Shown here: in pieces, positions 18,146 to 26,640 of the stretch
Numbering within the stretch: the stretch's first letter is position 1
Layout: each line of letters starts with the position of its first letter
NCBI RefSeq assembly: GCF_002154505.1
Contig: NZ_MUBM01000105.1
Span: 1-62,024, forward strand
Origin: Streptomyces carpinensis
GTDB lineage: Bacteria; Actinomycetota; Actinomycetes; Streptomycetales; Streptomycetaceae
Direction: 5' to 3'
Length of the DNA stretch: 62,024 bases
The notes under the pieces: generated by a model
Told to the model about the DNA's origin: nothing
The model's database searches: none
What the model saw: only the letters and a program-made list of their open reading frames with translations
Translations under genes and position numbers: made by a program

Positions 18146-19576
18146 GTGGCCGCTCACCCCACCACCAGCGACGAGGCACGACCGCCAGCCGAGTCGATCC
18201 ACCCCGTGGACGAGAAGCTTCCCGCCCTGAAAATGGCGACCAGTGGCCTGCAGCACGTGGCCGCCATGTACGCGGGCGTGGTCGCCCCGCCCCTGATCGT
18301 CGGCGCGGCCGTGGGGCTGTCCGGCACCGAACTGACCTTCCTCACCGGCGCCTGCCTGTTCACCGCGGGCCTCGCCACCTTCCTGCAGACCCTCGGCATC
18401 TGGAAGATCGGCGCCCGGCTGCCCTTCGTCAACGGCGTCACCTTCGCCGGTGTCGCCCCGATGACCGCGATCGTCGCCTCCACCAAGGACAAGTCCGACG
18501 CCCTGCCGATCATCTTCGGCGCGGTCATCGTGGCCGGCCTCCTCGGCTTCCTGGCCGCCCCCGTCTTCTGCAAGGCGATCCGCTTCTTCCCGCCGGTCGT
18601 CACCGGCAGCGTGATCACCCTCATCGGCGTCTCGCTGCTGCCGGTCTCCTTCGGCTGGGCCCAGGGACCCAACCCGGCCGCGCACGACTACGGATCGGCG
18701 AAGTACCTCGCCCTGGCCGGCATCACCCTCGTCCTGGTGCTGCTGCTGCGCCGCTTCACCCAGGGCTTCGTCAAGCAGATCGCCGTCCTCATCGGCCTGG
18801 TCGCCGGCACGCTCATCGCCATACCCTTCGGCGTCACCGACTTCGGCCCGGTCGCGGAAGCCGACGTCGTCGGCTTCCCCACGCCGTTCCACTTCGGCGC
18901 GCCCCAGTTCCAGATCGCCGCGATCCTGTCGATGTGCGTGGTGATGGTGGTCTCGATGACCGAGTCCACCGCGGACATGCTCGCCCTCGGTGAGATCGTC
19001 GAGCGTCCCTCGGACGAGAAGACGATCGAGGCGGGCCTGCGCGCCGACACCCTCGGCTCCGCCCTCAGCCCGCTCTTCAACGGCTTCATGTGCAGCGCCT
19101 TCGCGCAGAACATCGGCCTGGTGGCCATGACCCGCATCCGCAGCCGCTTCGTGGTCGCCGTCGGCGGCGGTTTCCTGGTCCTGATGGGCCTGTGCCCGAT
19201 GGCCGCCTCCCTCATCGCCGTGGTGCCGCGTCCGGTGCTCGGCGGTGCGGGCGTGGTCCTGTTCGGCTCGGTCGCGGCGAGCGGCATCCAGACCCTGGTC
19301 CGGGCCGGCCTCGACAAGGACAACAACGTCCTGATCGTGGCCGTCTCGCTCGCCGTCGGCATCATCCCGATCACGGCGCCGGACTTCTACCACGCCTTCC
19401 CCCAGACCGTGCGGATCGTCCTCGACTCCGGCATCTCCACCGGCTGTGTCGTGGCGGTCCTGCTGAACCTGCTCTTCAACCACATCGGCAAGGGCCGCGA
19501 CGCGGAGGACGTCACCCACCCGATGGAGGGAGGCCAGGAGATCGCGGAATCGGCCCATCCGGCACCGGCGCACTGA
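18146..19576 (+). CDS. Second NCS2/NAT family purine permease
   Basis: Membrane carrier of 476 residues, paralogous to the one at 15049 and sharing HPVDEKL, LQHVAAMYAGVVAPPLIVG, RFFPPVVTGSVITLIGVSLLP and MTESTADMLALGEIVERP. The NAT signature is QNIGLVAMTRIRSR. TM8 keeps the acidic residue needed for purine recognition. The paralogue pair may divide urate and xanthine or allow different affinities. It starts with GTG after GGAGGAG. It has its own leader with a small dyad ACGTC-N6-GACGT at 18107-18122, after the terminator of the urate operon, so it is likely transcribed on its own. Confidence 0.92.
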   Translation: MAAHPTTSDEARPPAESIHPVDEKLPALKMATSGLQHVAAMYAGVVAPPLIVGAAVGLSGTELTFLTGACLFTAGLATFLQTLGIWKIGARLPFVNGVTFAGVAPMTAIVASTKDKSDALPIIFGAVIVAGLLGFLAAPVFCKAIRFFPPVVTGSVITLIGVSLLPVSFGWAQGPNPAAHDYGSAKYLALAGITLVLVLLLRRFTQGFVKQIAVLIGLVAGTLIAIPFGVTDFGPVAEADVVGFPTPFHFGAPQFQIAAILSMCVVMVVSMTESTADMLALGEIVERPSDEKTIEAGLRADTLGSALSPLFNGFMCSAFAQNIGLVAMTRIRSRFVVAVGGGFLVLMGLCPMAASLIAVVPRPVLGGAGVVLFGSVAASGIQTLVRAGLDKDNNVLIVAVSLAVGIIPITAPDFYHAFPQTVRIVLDSGISTGCVVAVLLNLLFNHIGKGRDAEDVTHPMEGGQEIAESAHPAPAH

Positions 19577-19590
19577 CGCATCCGGCCATC

Positions 19591-19625
19591 TCAGGGGTAC
19601 GGCACCGCGGGTGCCGTACCCCTGA
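19591..19625. terminator. Bidirectional terminator
   Basis: TCAGGGGTACGGCAC and its exact complement (15 bp) with a CGCGG loop, lying between the convergent permease and thioesterase genes. Confidence 0.9.
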
Positions 19626-19631
19626 GGCGTG

Positions 19632-20054
19632 TCACAGGCCGAACAGCCCCGGTTCCGTGGTGAGTTCCTTGAAGTGGTCCTGGGGTGCGGCCACCAGCTT
19701 CCGCGCCTTCAGGTCCATCAGCCCGCCGACCGCCGTGATCTCCGCCGCCACCGTGCCGTCGAGCTTGCGTATCGTCTGCTCGATCCGGAACGTCTTGCCG
19801 CCGCCCCACTCGAAGGCGCACGTCACATCGACCTCCTCGCCCGCGAGGAGTTCCCGCCGGTAGCGGATGGTCGTCTCCAGCGCGACCGGCCCGACCCCCC
19901 TGGCGATGAGCCCCGCCTGGCTGATCCCGGCCGCCTGCAGCAGCGACCAGCGGGCGTGCTCGGCGTAGTTGAGGTACACGGCCTGGTTGAGGTGTCCCTG
20001 CACATCGGTCTCGTACCCGCGGACGGTCACCCGGACGGAAAACGGCTCGCTCAC
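19632..20054 (-). CDS. Acyl-CoA thioesterase (hotdog, 4HBT family)
   Basis: Hotdog-fold protein of 140 residues that should hydrolyse an acyl-CoA to acid and CoA. YETDVQGHLNQAVYLNYAEHARW contains the conserved aspartate (D-x-x-G-H-x-N) used as catalytic acid in the 4-hydroxybenzoyl-CoA thioesterase branch (quoted in part: DVQGHLNQAVYLNYAEHA). LIARGVGPVALETTIRYRRELLAGEEV is the central strand region. The GTG at 20054 follows AAGGGGATGCA; the frame is open to 20120 but without a better site. Substrate unknown. Confidence 0.85.
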   Translation of the reverse strand: MSEPFSVRVTVRGYETDVQGHLNQAVYLNYAEHARWSLLQAAGISQAGLIARGVGPVALETTIRYRRELLAGEEVDVTCAFEWGGGKTFRIEQTIRKLDGTVAAEITAVGGLMDLKARKLVAAPQDHFKELTTEPGLFGL

Positions 20055-20112
20055 TGCATCCCCTTCTCGCGCGTCTGGCACATCGCACTCCGACCCGATC
20101 CTTGCATGCGCC

Positions 20113-20763
20113 TCACACACGGCGTGGGGACGCCAGCAGATACCGCGTCCTCGTCCGCGGCTCCGTGTACTCCCCGGCCTGCCAGCCGGCCCGCTCCAGC
20201 GTGGCCGCGCAGGCGTGCAGCGCTCCGGCGTCCGGCCCGTACACCGCGACCGCCTCCGGCTGCGGCGTCGCCCGCACCCGGTAGCCGTCGCCGTCCGGCC
20301 CGGCCGGACGGTGCCCGGCCGCCTCCAGGGCGAGCGCGGCGGCCTGCACCAGATGCGAACGCTCCCAGCCGCACGGCCGCTCGGTGGCCCCGTCGGGATT
20401 GGTCATCCGGCGCAGCTCCAGCAGTCCCTGCCAGGCGCTGTGCACCTCGCGCACCCGCCCGGGACCGTCGGCCGCGGCCGTCTCCTCCTCGCCGCCGACA
20501 CGGGCGGCGAACACGCCGCCGGGGGAGGGGGCGCCGCCCGGCTCGGCGGCGGGACGGCCGGTGGCGTCCGGTTCCGGCTCCGCCTCCCGTATCCGGTGTC
20601 CTGCCGGGGTCAGGAAGTGGTCGTGCGGCGGACGCGGGTGGCGGAAGGCGAGTCCCCGCTTCACCAGCGCCGCCAGTTGCGCCTCCGTCCCGCGGACCCG
20701 TCCGGTCACAGGGTCGGCGGCCTCGACGACGCGGCGCTGCGCGGCGGTCGGCGGTCGTGCCAC
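20113..20763 (-). CDS. Conserved hypothetical protein
   Basis: Protein of 216 residues with no family I can name. The first 60 residues (RVVEAADPVTGRVRGTEAQLAALVKRG...LTPAGHRIRE) look like a winged-helix-type segment: helix, turn, then a His/Phe-rich wing ending in TPAGHRIR. A low-complexity linker follows, then a helical part with SAWQGLLELRRMTNPDG and a C-terminal GWQAGEYTEPRTRTRYLLASP repeat-like strand region. It may be a two-domain protein with an N-terminal DNA-binding fold. It starts with GTG after GGGAGGGAGG. No functional link to its neighbours is seen. Confidence 0.75.
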   Translation of the reverse strand: MARPPTAAQRRVVEAADPVTGRVRGTEAQLAALVKRGLAFRHPRPPHDHFLTPAGHRIREAEPEPDATGRPAAEPGGAPSPGGVFAARVGGEEETAAADGPGRVREVHSAWQGLLELRRMTNPDGATERPCGWERSHLVQAAALALEAAGHRPAGPDGDGYRVRATPQPEAVAVYGPDAGALHACAATLERAGWQAGEYTEPRTRTRYLLASPRRV

Positions 20764-20840
20764 GGCGTCCTCCCTCCCCCCGGTCCTCCACCTGCTCGAA
20801 GACTACGACCCGGGTCTGACAACCGCCTCGGCGCCAGCCG

Positions 20841-21446
20841 TCACCCGGGCAGCCCCGGCCGGATGTTCCATCCGGCGATCACCGGCCGCCCGTGCTCCGT
20901 GCCCAGCCGGCACACCGTGCCCGTGGCCAGCTGGAACAGCGCACCCGCCGACGGCGCCAGCCCGAGCCGCCGGGCGGTGAGCACCCGCAGGAAGTGACCG
21001 TGCGCCACCAGCAGCGCCACTCCCTCGGTGCCGGCGAACGCGGCGTCCACCTTTCCCAGCATCCGGTCGGCCCGCTCCCCGACCTGCTCCGCGCTCTCCC
21101 CGGGATGCTCCGGCGGCCCCTGCACGACCCCGTCGTCGAACAGGAACCAGCCGGGCCGGGTGCGCTGGATCTCGGCGGTGGTGACGCCCTCGTAGCCGCC
21201 GTAGTCCCACTCCCGCAGGTCCTCGTCGACCCGGGCGTCCGGAACCCCGATCAGCTCGGCCGTCTCCCGGGCCCGCTGCGACGGGCTGACGAACGCCGCG
21301 CCGATCCGGTGCGACCGGATCAACGGCACCAGCCGCCGTGCCTCCTCCCGGCCGTGCTCGGTGAGCGGCACGTCCGTCCATCCGGTGTGCCGCCCGGACC
21401 GCGACCACTCGGTCTCCCCGTGCCGGACGAGAAGGAGATCACCCAC
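20841..21446 (-). CDS. Histidine phosphatase family protein
   Basis: Phosphoglycerate-mutase-like phosphatase of 201 residues. The RHG motif LLVRHGETEWSRSGRHTG holds the phosphorylated histidine (His9). SPSQRARETAEL, EWDYGGYEG, GESAEQVGERADRML and LLVAHGHFLRVL give the remaining active-site arginine, acid and second histidine. EWDYGGYEG is usual in the acid phosphatase/sugar phosphatase (broad-specificity) subgroup. It starts with GTG 37 bp upstream of which lies the serine hydrolase gene, so the two may be cotranscribed. The substrate is not predictable. Confidence 0.9.
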   Translation of the reverse strand: MGDLLLVRHGETEWSRSGRHTGWTDVPLTEHGREEARRLVPLIRSHRIGAAFVSPSQRARETAELIGVPDARVDEDLREWDYGGYEGVTTAEIQRTRPGWFLFDDGVVQGPPEHPGESAEQVGERADRMLGKVDAAFAGTEGVALLVAHGHFLRVLTARRLGLAPSAGALFQLATGTVCRLGTEHGRPVIAGWNIRPGLPG

Positions 21447-21482
21447 GTCGGCCGTCCCTTCCTGCGCTACGTCAGCACGGTG

Positions 21483-22634
21483 TCACAGCGCCGCGGCGAC
21501 CCGCAGGACGGACTGGGCCAGACGGCGGTTCTCGGGGGAGGGGCCGTGCGCGGACGGCGGGGCGAAGCGGCGCCGGGTGTAGGCGTACGCCACCCCGCTC
21601 GCCGGGTCGGCGAAGCCGAGGGAACCGGCCGCCCCGCTGTGCCCGAAGACGCCGGAGTCCAGGAACGGGAACTGCTCGCAGGGACGCTCGAAGCCGAGAC
21701 CGAAGTGGTTCGACTCGCCCGTGACGAGGTCGGTGCCCGGGGTGTGGACCATGGCGAACTCGGCCGCCGTCCTCGGGGCGAGCAGCGGCGGCCTGCCGTC
21801 CACCGTGCTGATGGCGGCGGCGTACATGCGGGCCGTGCCGCGGGCGTTGCCGACGCCACCGGCGGACGCCGAGCCGAGGGCGCGGGCGAGCCGGCTGTTG
21901 CCGAAGGCGACGAGGTCGGTCGGCTCGGGCCCGTGCTGGTTGAACGCGATGGCCCGGAAGCTGCCGGGCGCCGGGGCCCCCGCGGCGATCTGCTCGGCCT
22001 GCTCGGGCGTGGGCACCAGCGGCAGCACCTCCCGCCACCGCGGCTCCAGCTCTTCGGGCAGCCCCAGGTAGAGATCCAGGCCGTACGGGGCCCGTACGCG
22101 CTCCTCGTACAGCTCCTGGATCGAGCGGCCGGTCACCCGCCGCACCACCTCGCCGGTGAGCGCGCCGATCACGAGGGCGTGGTGTCCATACGCTTCGCCG
22201 GGCTCCCACAGCGGCTTCTGCCCGGCCAGCCGCGCGGCCGGCACCCGGTCGTCGGCCAGCTCCTCGGTGGTGAACCCGCCGTCCACGCCGACGAGACCCG
22301 CCCGGTGCGAGATCAGCGCGCGCAGCGTGAGCCGCTCCTTGCCCTCGGCCTCGAACTCCGGCCAGTAGTAGGCGACTTCGCGATCGAGGTCGAGCACCCC
22401 TTCCTGCACCAGCAGCGCCACGACCAGGTGCGCCGCCCCCTTGCCGATGGAGTACACGCTGGTCAGCGAGTCCCCGTCGAGCCCTTCACCGGCCCACAGG
22501 TCTACCACCCGACGCCCGTGGTGGTACGCCACGAGCTGCGCGCCGGGCTCGTGCGCCTCCCGGCGAGGAATGCGGCGAACTCCTCGCGCGCCCTCGAACC
22601 CTTCCGCCACCGTTCCCTGTACGCCGACCGCCAT
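21483..22634 (-). CDS. Serine hydrolase, beta-lactamase/esterase (EstB-like) family
   Basis: Protein of 383 residues of the class C beta-lactamase superfamily. The catalytic S-x-x-K is SIGK in TSVYSIGKGAAHLVVALL (near residue 68). The second motif is YGHH in WEPGEAYGHHALVIGAL, and the late FGHSGAAGSLGFADP supplies the HxG-type third motif. LTLRALISHRAGL is typical of the esterase/D-aminopeptidase branch, so ester or amide hydrolysis is likelier than antibiotic resistance. There is no signal peptide. I chose the ATG at 22634 after CAGGGGGAC; a longer frame exists but lacks family similarity. Confidence 0.88.
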   Translation of the reverse strand: MAVGVQGTVAEGFEGARGVRRIPRREAHEPGAQLVAYHHGRRVVDLWAGEGLDGDSLTSVYSIGKGAAHLVVALLVQEGVLDLDREVAYYWPEFEAEGKERLTLRALISHRAGLVGVDGGFTTEELADDRVPAARLAGQKPLWEPGEAYGHHALVIGALTGEVVRRVTGRSIQELYEERVRAPYGLDLYLGLPEELEPRWREVLPLVPTPEQAEQIAAGAPAPGSFRAIAFNQHGPEPTDLVAFGNSRLARALGSASAGGVGNARGTARMYAAAISTVDGRPPLLAPRTAAEFAMVHTPGTDLVTGESNHFGLGFERPCEQFPFLDSGVFGHSGAAGSLGFADPASGVAYAYTRRRFAPPSAHGPSPENRRLAQSVLRVAAAL

Positions 22635-22711
22635 GCGAGTCCCCCTGTCCGTGACCATCCGCTGCGTCGGGCAACAGGGCGCACGGCCGATCATTCCCGT
22701 CGGCCGATACG

Positions 22712-22754
22712 CCGGCGCCCCGCACCCGGTACGGAGCCGGATGCGGGGCGCCGG
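22712..22754 (-). terminator. Terminator after the DUF397 gene
   Basis: CCGGCGCCCCGCA pairs with TGCGGGGCGCCGG (13 bp) and the inside CCGG/CCGG extends the stem. It is 12 bases downstream of the DUF397 stop on the minus strand. Confidence 0.75.
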
Positions 22755-22765
22755 AGGGCCGCACG

Positions 22766-22972
22766 TCAGTGATCGGCGGCGTACGAGACGAAGGCCGCCC
22801 ACTCCTGCGGTCCGAAGGAGAGCCGGGGGCCCTGCCGGGTCTTGGAGTCCCGTACGTGAATGGTCCGGGGGGTTGTGGCGACCTCGACGCAAGCGGCGCC
22901 GTCGGGGTTGCTGTGACTGCTCTTGAACCACGTCAACTCGGTGCCGTCACTGGCCAAGGGCTCCAGGCTCAT
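22766..22972 (-). CDS. DUF397 protein
   Basis: Protein of 68 residues with the DUF397 signature: TWFKSSHSNPDGAACVEVA, then VRDSKTRQGPRLSFGPQEWAAFV. Such proteins accompany XRE/DUF5753 regulators throughout Streptomyces, often in developmental (WhiJ/AbaA-like) sets, and are thought to act as their partners or antagonists. Its ATG overlaps the stop of the regulator gene by 4 bases, so the two are translationally coupled. Confidence 0.92.
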   Translation of the reverse strand: MSLEPLASDGTELTWFKSSHSNPDGAACVEVATTPRTIHVRDSKTRQGPRLSFGPQEWAAFVSYAADH

Positions 22973-23832
22973 GTCTCTCCAAGTAGTTTCTCGATGTAGG
23001 CCAGTGACTCCCGTGGAGTGAGGGCCTGAGCGCGGATGATCCCATAACGCAACTCCAGGATCTGGATCTCCTTGCGGTCCGAGATCAACCGACTGACGAG
23101 TTGGATGTCACTGTGCCCCACGGTGGTGCCCTTCTTCAGCCGCAGCAGATGGAAAGGACCGTCGAGACCGGCGTTGTCCTCGCAGCCCAGGGGCAGCACT
23201 TGGATCTCCACGTTGCGCATCTGCCCGGCCTCCAACAGCCGTTCGAGCTGTCGCCGCAGCACCATTCTGCCCCCTACCGGTCGCCGCAGAACCGCCTCAT
23301 CATGCACGAAGCTGAACGCCGGGACCGTCTGCTTGCCGTCGAGGATCCTCTGCCGGGCCAGCCGGGCGGCGACGAGCCGTTCCACCTCGTCCTCGGAGAA
23401 CGCCGGGCGTCGCGATCCGAACAAGGCCCGCAGGTACTCCTCGGTCTGCAAAAGCCCGTTGACCACGGAGTTGTCGTAGGCGCAGATCTCGACGGCCTCG
23501 GCCTCCAGTTTCGCCAGATCCCGCACCTTCTTCGGGAACCGGGCCACCTCCACGTCCTGGGTCAGCCCGACGATCACTCCGCCCGCGTCGAGCACCCGGT
23601 CCGCCGCCTCGAGGAACTGGCCCCTCGGCACCCGCCGCCCCCGCTCCACCGAGGACACCTGCTCCTCGCTGTACCCGATCGCCGTCCCCAACTCGGCCTG
23701 GGTCAGCCCCTTCCTCTCCCGGCACTTCTTGACGACCCTGCCCACGGCGCGCAGCACCGCCGCCGACTCCTCGTCCTCCCAACCGGTTCCCATCCCGTCG
23801 CCGACCTGCGATCCCTGCTCCATCGCGCCCAC
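22969..23832 (-). CDS. XRE-family regulator with DUF5753 domain
   Basis: Regulator of 287 residues. A Cro/C1-type helix-turn-helix lies at about residues 20-85 (KGLTQAELGTAIGYSEEQVSSVERGRR). A DUF5753 domain follows, with VEICAYDNSVVNGLLQTEEYLRALF, AFSEDEVERLVAARLARQ, and LLRLKKGTTVGHSDIQ. I chose the GTG at 23832 because GGAGGAG lies 7 bases upstream; an ATG three codons on is also possible. With DUF397 downstream and a divergent RsbW-like ATPase, it makes the common Streptomyces three-part set. A CCGGACA-G-TGTCCGG dyad at 23910-23924 in the divergent region is a plausible operator. Confidence 0.92.
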   Translation of the reverse strand: MGAMEQGSQVGDGMGTGWEDEESAAVLRAVGRVVKKCRERKGLTQAELGTAIGYSEEQVSSVERGRRVPRGQFLEAADRVLDAGGVIVGLTQDVEVARFPKKVRDLAKLEAEAVEICAYDNSVVNGLLQTEEYLRALFGSRRPAFSEDEVERLVAARLARQRILDGKQTVPAFSFVHDEAVLRRPVGGRMVLRRQLERLLEAGQMRNVEIQVLPLGCEDNAGLDGPFHLLRLKKGTTVGHSDIQLVSRLISDRKEIQILELRYGIIRAQALTPRESLAYIEKLLGET

Positions 23833-23909
23833 GCTCCGACTCCTCCGGGTGTTGCCCGATCCCAACTCCCCGCCGGCCCGCCGCGTTACGCGTCCCCGCC
23901 CGGACAGCC

Positions 23910-23924
23910 CCGGACAGTGTCCGG
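23910..23924. promoter_or_regulatory. 15-bp perfect dyad in the divergent regulator/ATPase region
   Basis: CCGGACAGTGTCCGG is a perfect palindrome around a central G, 79 bp upstream of the XRE regulator and 66 bp upstream of the ATPase gene. A half copy CCGGACAG lies 10 bases before it. A possible site for the XRE protein (inference). Confidence 0.5.
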
Positions 23925-23989
23925 ACGGTCACGCTGCGTACGGCCTCCGTCGCTGGGCAGCGTAGCGACGACCGGCCACGCTGGGTGAC

Positions 23990-24427
23990 ATGAACGCCGA
24001 TACCGCCCCCACCGTCCGTGACTTCGCCATCAGGCTCTCGGCCACCCCGAGAGGCGCCCGCCTCGCCCGCCGCCTGACGGCAGAGCAACTCGACGCCTGG
24101 GGCTGGCCGTACGGCACGGAAGCGAACCGCACGGCCGCCCTGCTCGTCGCCGAACTCGCCGCGAACGCGGTCCGGCACGGCCGGGTGAAGGGACGCGACT
24201 TCCGCCTGAGGCTCACGCTGCACCCCGCCGACCCGGCGCTCCGCATCGAGGTCGCGGACCCCCGAACGGACCGCCGCCCACCCACTCCCGGCACGCTCCG
24301 GCCGCCCGCCGCGGACACGGAGTCCGGCCGCGGCCTCCTCCTCGTCGAAGCCCTGGCAAGCCACTGGGGAACGACGTGCGCGGACCCGTACACGAAGACC
24401 GTCTGGTGCGAGGTCGTGCTTGCCTGA
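23990..24427 (+). CDS. HATPase_c protein (RsbW-like anti-sigma factor type)
   Basis: Single GHKL ATPase domain of 145 residues. The N-box is in LLVAELAANAVRHGR, the G1 box is a degenerate VADPRTDRRPP, and the G2 box is ESGRGLLLVEALASHWG. No histidine phosphoacceptor or membrane segment is present. Such proteins act as anti-sigma kinases or as partners of XRE/DUF397 regulators. Divergent from the XRE gene, with GGTGAC before the ATG. Confidence 0.88.
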   Translation: MNADTAPTVRDFAIRLSATPRGARLARRLTAEQLDAWGWPYGTEANRTAALLVAELAANAVRHGRVKGRDFRLRLTLHPADPALRIEVADPRTDRRPPTPGTLRPPAADTESGRGLLLVEALASHWGTTCADPYTKTVWCEVVLA

Positions 24428-24472
24428 CCGCGGAGTTCCGGGGGCAGGCAGCCTCGCGTAACCTCACGGCCC

Positions 24473-25321
24473 GTGAAGATCGCACGGGTGATACGGGGCC
24501 GCTCGCGGGAAGTGGCCGCCTTGGAGCGTCTCCATCAGCTATGGAGGGACGGCGAGTACGAGGAGGTCGAGGCCGGGGCCAGGGCGCTCGAGGCGGAAGC
24601 GGGGCGTCTGCGCAAGCGAGCCCGGGGTCTGGCTGTCGGGTGGCACGCCAAGGGGCTGGCCACGGCGGCGGCCTGTGCCCAAGGACGCGGGGCACAGGTG
24701 CTGGCTGAACTCGATTCCCTCACTGCGGAGTTGGACGGGATCACCGGGTCCGGACGGGCGCTGCCGATGATGATCCGGAGCAACCGCATGCTGGTCCTCA
24801 ACAGCGAGGGACTCTACGGCGAGGCGGAGGCCGAGGGGCTGGACATACTGCGCGGCCTGACGCTCATCAAGCATCTGGCCCCCGTGTCGAACTTCGAGTT
24901 GTGCGTGCTGGACACCCTGGTCGACGCCCTGTGCGGGCAAGCCCGTTACGAGGAGGCCGAGGCCGTCGCCCGGGGAAATCTGCCCCGGGCCCAGGGCGGT
25001 ACGCTCGCTGCTCTGCACTGCGGCCTGGTGCTCAGCCTGAACGGGCAGGAGCGGTACCAGGAAGCGCTTGACGAGGCGCGCCGGTTCGTCCCGCGCCAGG
25101 ATCGGAGCCTGAGCGGGCGCCTGGGTATGGGCACGGCCGTCGCCCTGCATGGTCTGGGCCGCCGGAGCGAGGCGGAGGCGGCAGCCCGTGAGGCCCTGGG
25201 CGACTGCGAGCGGTTTCTGTACCCGGGCCACCCCCGAATCCGGGAAGTCCGCGCGCTGCTGGCCCGCATCACGGCCGACGATCCGCCGGCGCCGCCGCCC
25301 GAAGAGGCCGGGCGCGGCTGA
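24473..25321 (+). CDS. TPR-type helical repeat protein
   Basis: Protein of 282 residues made of repeated helix pairs. LWRDGEYEEVEAGARALEAEA, YGEAEAEGLDILRG, ALCGQARYEEAEAVARGNL, NGQERYQEALDEARRF and GRRSEAEAAAREALGDCE all show the spacing of tetratricopeptide repeats (quoted in parts). There is no DNA-binding or catalytic motif, so it is a likely scaffold. It starts with GTG at 24473; TAACCT nine bases before may be a -10 box of a leaderless mRNA. It follows the ATPase gene by 45 bp. Confidence 0.75.
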   Translation: MKIARVIRGRSREVAALERLHQLWRDGEYEEVEAGARALEAEAGRLRKRARGLAVGWHAKGLATAAACAQGRGAQVLAELDSLTAELDGITGSGRALPMMIRSNRMLVLNSEGLYGEAEAEGLDILRGLTLIKHLAPVSNFELCVLDTLVDALCGQARYEEAEAVARGNLPRAQGGTLAALHCGLVLSLNGQERYQEALDEARRFVPRQDRSLSGRLGMGTAVALHGLGRRSEAEAAAREALGDCERFLYPGHPRIREVRALLARITADDPPAPPPEEAGRG

Positions 25322-25350
25322 GCGGTCCAGGGCCGGCCGGCGTGCGCCGC

Positions 25351-26559
25351 CTACTGCCGGTACCCGCTCAGGAACCGCCCGATGCGCCCGATCGCCGCCT
25401 CCAGGTCGTCCGCGTACGGCAGAGTGAGGATCCGGAAGTGGTCGGTGGACGGCCAGTTGAAGCCGGTGCCCTGGACGACCTGGATCTTCTCACGCAGCAG
25501 CAGGTCCAGGACGAACTTCTCGTCGTCGTGGATCTTGTGCACCTTGGGGTCCAGGCGCGGGAAGGCGTACAGCGCGCCCTTGGGCTTCACGCAGCTCACG
25601 CCCGGGATCTCGTTGAGCTTCCGCCAGGCCACGTCACGCTGCTCTCGCAGCCGGCCGCCGGGAGCGGTCAGTTCGCGGATGGACTGCCGGCCGCCGAGCG
25701 CGGCCTGGATGGCGTACTGGGCCGGAGCGTTGGCGCACAGGCGCATGGAGGCCAGCATGGTCAGGCCCTCCAGATAGTCCTTCGCGTGCTGCTTCGGGCC
25801 GGTCACCACCAGCCAGCCGGACCGGAAGCCCGCCACCCGGTAGGTCTTGGACAGGCCGCAGAAGGTGAGGACCACCAGGTCGGGGGCGAGTGCGGCGGTC
25901 GAGTGGTGCACGGCGTCGTCGTAGAGGATCTGGTCGTAGATCTCGTCGGCGAGGACCATCAGGCCGTGCCGCCGGGCGAGGTCGAGGATGCCCTCCAGGA
26001 CCTCCTTGGGATAGACCGCGCCGGTGGGGTTGTTGGGGTTGATGACGACGACGGCCTTCGTCCGGTCCGTGATCTTCGAGGCCATGTCGTCCAGATCCGG
26101 GTACCAGTCGGCCTGTTCGTCGCACAGGTAGTGGACCGCCTTGCCCCCGGCGAGCGTCGTCACCGCCGTCCACAGCGGGAAGTCCGGCGCGGGGATGAGG
26201 ATTTCGTCGCCGTCCTCCACCAGCGCCTGTACGGCCATCGACACCAGCTCGGAGACGCCGTTGCCGAGGAAGACGTCGTCGACGCCGACGTCCAGGCCCC
26301 GCTCCTGGTAGCGCTGGGCGACCGCCCGGCGGGCGGAGAGGATGCCGCGCGAGTCGGTGTAGCCGTGTGCCTGGGGCAGCATCCGGATCATGTCCTGGAG
26401 GATCTCCTCCGGCGCCTCGAAGCCGAAGAGCGCGGGGTTGCCCGTGTTCAGGCGCAGCACACTGTGGCCCGCCTCCTCCAGCGCGTTGGCGTGCTCGATC
26501 ACCGGGCCACGGATCTCGTAACAGACCTCGCTGAGCTTGCTCGACTGCCGGAACTCCAT
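25351..26559 (-). CDS. Class I/II aminotransferase, AlaA-type
   Basis: PLP-dependent fold-type I aminotransferase of 402 residues. LNTGNPALFGFEAPEEIL, GYTDSRGILSARRAVAQRY and VFLGNGVSELVSMAVQAL are those of the glutamate-pyruvate (AlaA/YfbQ) group. NPNNPTGAVYPKE binds the substrate carboxylate and cofactor; the Schiff-base lysine is in GLSKTYRVAGFRSGW (near residue 236). It would make alanine from pyruvate and glutamate. It is divergent from an HxlR regulator, with two dyads in the 81-bp gap. Confidence 0.92.
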   Translation of the reverse strand: MEFRQSSKLSEVCYEIRGPVIEHANALEEAGHSVLRLNTGNPALFGFEAPEEILQDMIRMLPQAHGYTDSRGILSARRAVAQRYQERGLDVGVDDVFLGNGVSELVSMAVQALVEDGDEILIPAPDFPLWTAVTTLAGGKAVHYLCDEQADWYPDLDDMASKITDRTKAVVVINPNNPTGAVYPKEVLEGILDLARRHGLMVLADEIYDQILYDDAVHHSTAALAPDLVVLTFCGLSKTYRVAGFRSGWLVVTGPKQHAKDYLEGLTMLASMRLCANAPAQYAIQAALGGRQSIRELTAPGGRLREQRDVAWRKLNEIPGVSCVKPKGALYAFPRLDPKVHKIHDDEKFVLDLLLREKIQVVQGTGFNWPSTDHFRILTLPYADDLEAAIGRIGRFLSGYRQ

Positions 26560-26583
26560 GCGCCCCTCCGGGAACTCGTGTTG

Positions 26584-26618
26584 CTTGGTTTTACCAAGTG
26601 GGAGCTTGGAAAGTCCAA
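26584..26618. promoter_or_regulatory. Tandem dyads between aminotransferase and HxlR genes
   Basis: CTTGGTTTTACCAAG (26584-26598) is a perfect palindrome. TTGGAAAGTCCAA (26606-26618) is a second, related one, 21 bp centre to centre. Just beyond, TAGACT lies 7 bases before the HxlR ATG, suggesting a leaderless HxlR mRNA whose promoter is covered by the second dyad. HxlR proteins bind such sites as dimers, so autoregulation and control of the aminotransferase are likely. Confidence 0.7.
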
Positions 26619-26640
26619 CAACGTGTCTAGACTGCGTCGC

